From Agapanthus africanus (taxonomy: Eukaryota; Streptophyta; Magnoliopsida; Asparagales; Amaryllidaceae), in contig CM057340.1 of the NCBI GenBank assembly GCA_030015575.1, forward strand, positions 749,525,632-749,589,631: a DNA stretch of 64,000 bases. The letters run 5' to 3'. The position numbers and the translations under genes are program-made. Shown here in pieces: positions 63,328 to 64,000 of this stretch (position 1 is the first letter of the stretch; each line of letters begins with the position of its first letter). The notes beneath the pieces were generated by a model. That model was not told where the DNA came from. It saw only the letters and a program-made list of their open reading frames with translations, and searched no databases.

Positions 63328-64000
63328 CAGTATATGGGATTGCCGGTCATGTTCATTTCCTGTGGCCTCTTTAGAACAGGCAGTTGCAGACCGTTGTTCA
63401 AGGCGTCCATGAATATTTTGCGGACTTCATCCCTCCTGAAGGAGTATACCTTCTTCTTTCTCTCCATTGGAGTAGGTGCCTTTACTGATGCTGGTCCTCG
63501 AGGCACATGTCTGGGAGGATTAGGTTTCCGAAAGGCTTCGGTCTCCATTTGCATGAAATCAGCGATCGTAGCTTGACTGTTTGCTAACACGCCTTTAGAC
63601 AGTTCTATCTCTCCCATCTTGTATTGCCTTTCGACCCAATCTTTGAAGACGAAGCAGTCCTCAATGGCATGACCTATCACCCTGTGATATGGGCAATATT
63701 TTGGGTCGTCGGTCATATTCTCTTCTTGCGGTCTCATTGATTCTGGCAGTTGTAGACCGTTTCTTAGGGCGTCCCTGAATATCTTGTGGACCTTTTCCCT
63801 CTTGAAGGAATGACCTTTTCCAGCTTCTCTTTCAGAGGCGATTCCCCCCCTCCGGCGTATGTATCGAAGGGACTGGAGGCTGATTGCGGCCGTTTTTCGC
63901 GAAGGCGCTCCACTTTTAGGTTGAAAGGGATATCAGTTGGCTGCCCCCGGGTATCAATCCCTGGCTCATGAGCCAAAATTTGATTCTGCTGTAATTGCAA
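63323..64000 (-). pseudogene. F gag, middle part with duplicated knuckle module
   Basis: Minus strand, entering from the right edge. Frame 1 (64000-63764) is the linker; a frameshift near 63800-63760 leads to frame 2 (to 63323). A module 'HKIFRDALRNGLQLPES' ... 'YCPYHRVIGHAIEDCFVF' at about 63815-63645 is followed by a second copy ('RKIFMDALNNGLQLP' ... 'YC') at about 63445-63330 whose second half is at 53574 beyond C. A basic, Pro-rich linker (63600-63480) separates them. It is the same gag family as in D and E. Confidence 0.82.

Larger units (their letters stand above)
47748..64000 (-). mobile_element. Element F: third Tat-type element, minus strand, split by C
   Basis: Reading leftwards from the right edge: gag with knuckle modules (64000-63323), element C insertion, end of gag (53574-53376), a post-pol type spacer with hairpin cassettes and minisatellites, polypurine tract (49294-49281) and 3' LTR (49280-47748). 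No protease, RT, RNase H or integrase is found between gag and spacer, so pol seems to have been lost. Its 5' end is outside the window. Confidence 0.78.

Noticed and set aside
1-64000. Single-copy host genes, tRNA or rRNA genes
   Set aside because: All long frames are accounted for by retroelement domains or repeats, and no cloverleaf or rRNA-like sequence was recognised by eye; a tRNA scan would be needed to exclude short genes.

Overview
The window is intergenic DNA from a flowering-plant nuclear genome, almost certainly a large repeat-rich one. Every recognisable coding stretch belongs to an LTR retrotransposon: Athila-type and Tat-type Ty3/gypsy elements and a Tork/Angela-like Ty1/copia element. 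I found no ordinary single-copy host gene, no rRNA or tRNA gene and no prokaryotic feature.

Layout, left to right. A (1-5560) is the 3' part of an Athila-type element: decayed pol, conserved 3' noncoding region, 3' LTR. G (5561-7799) is diverged Ty1/copia leader sequence homologous to the leader of element C. D (7800-34380) is a tandem Tat-type array, LTR - internal 1 - shared LTR - internal 2. Internal 1 has gag, a pol collapsed by a large deletion, a structured spacer, and an antisense gene that I can resolve into eight exons on the minus strand (22937 to 18122). Internal 2 has gag-pro-RT-RNaseH-second RNaseH and is cut inside integrase by E. E (34381-47747) is a second Tat-type family: 5' LTR and gag. 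Its gag is split by B (38491-44402), a pol-less Athila-related element with both LTRs and a 5-bp target duplication. E is cut off at 47747 by F (47748 to beyond 64000, minus strand), a third Tat-type element rich in minisatellites. F's gag is in turn split by C (53575-63322), a nearly intact Ty1/copia element with two 1893-bp LTRs and target duplication ATGGG.

The insertion order implied is G, then D in G, E in D, B and F in E, and C in F. Target duplications are confirmed on both sides only for B and C; the other right-hand borders lie outside the window.

Most notable signals: (1) the spliced antisense gene of D, with seven short GT-AG introns all in phase 1, its own TATA-like and AATAAA signals, a plant-mobile-domain-like N-terminus and a coiled-coil C-terminus; (2) repeated cassettes of hairpins in the post-pol region of D and F that keep a near-constant loop (TCCTCACGA type) while stems differ but stay paired; (3) Tat-element LTRs and flanks written as strings of short palindromes, with the TATA box inside a palindrome in three LTR families; (4) a 16-bp palindrome GCCGCGGATCCGCGGC shared by Athila LTRs and a Ty1/copia leader. 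All identities quoted are by-eye estimates.
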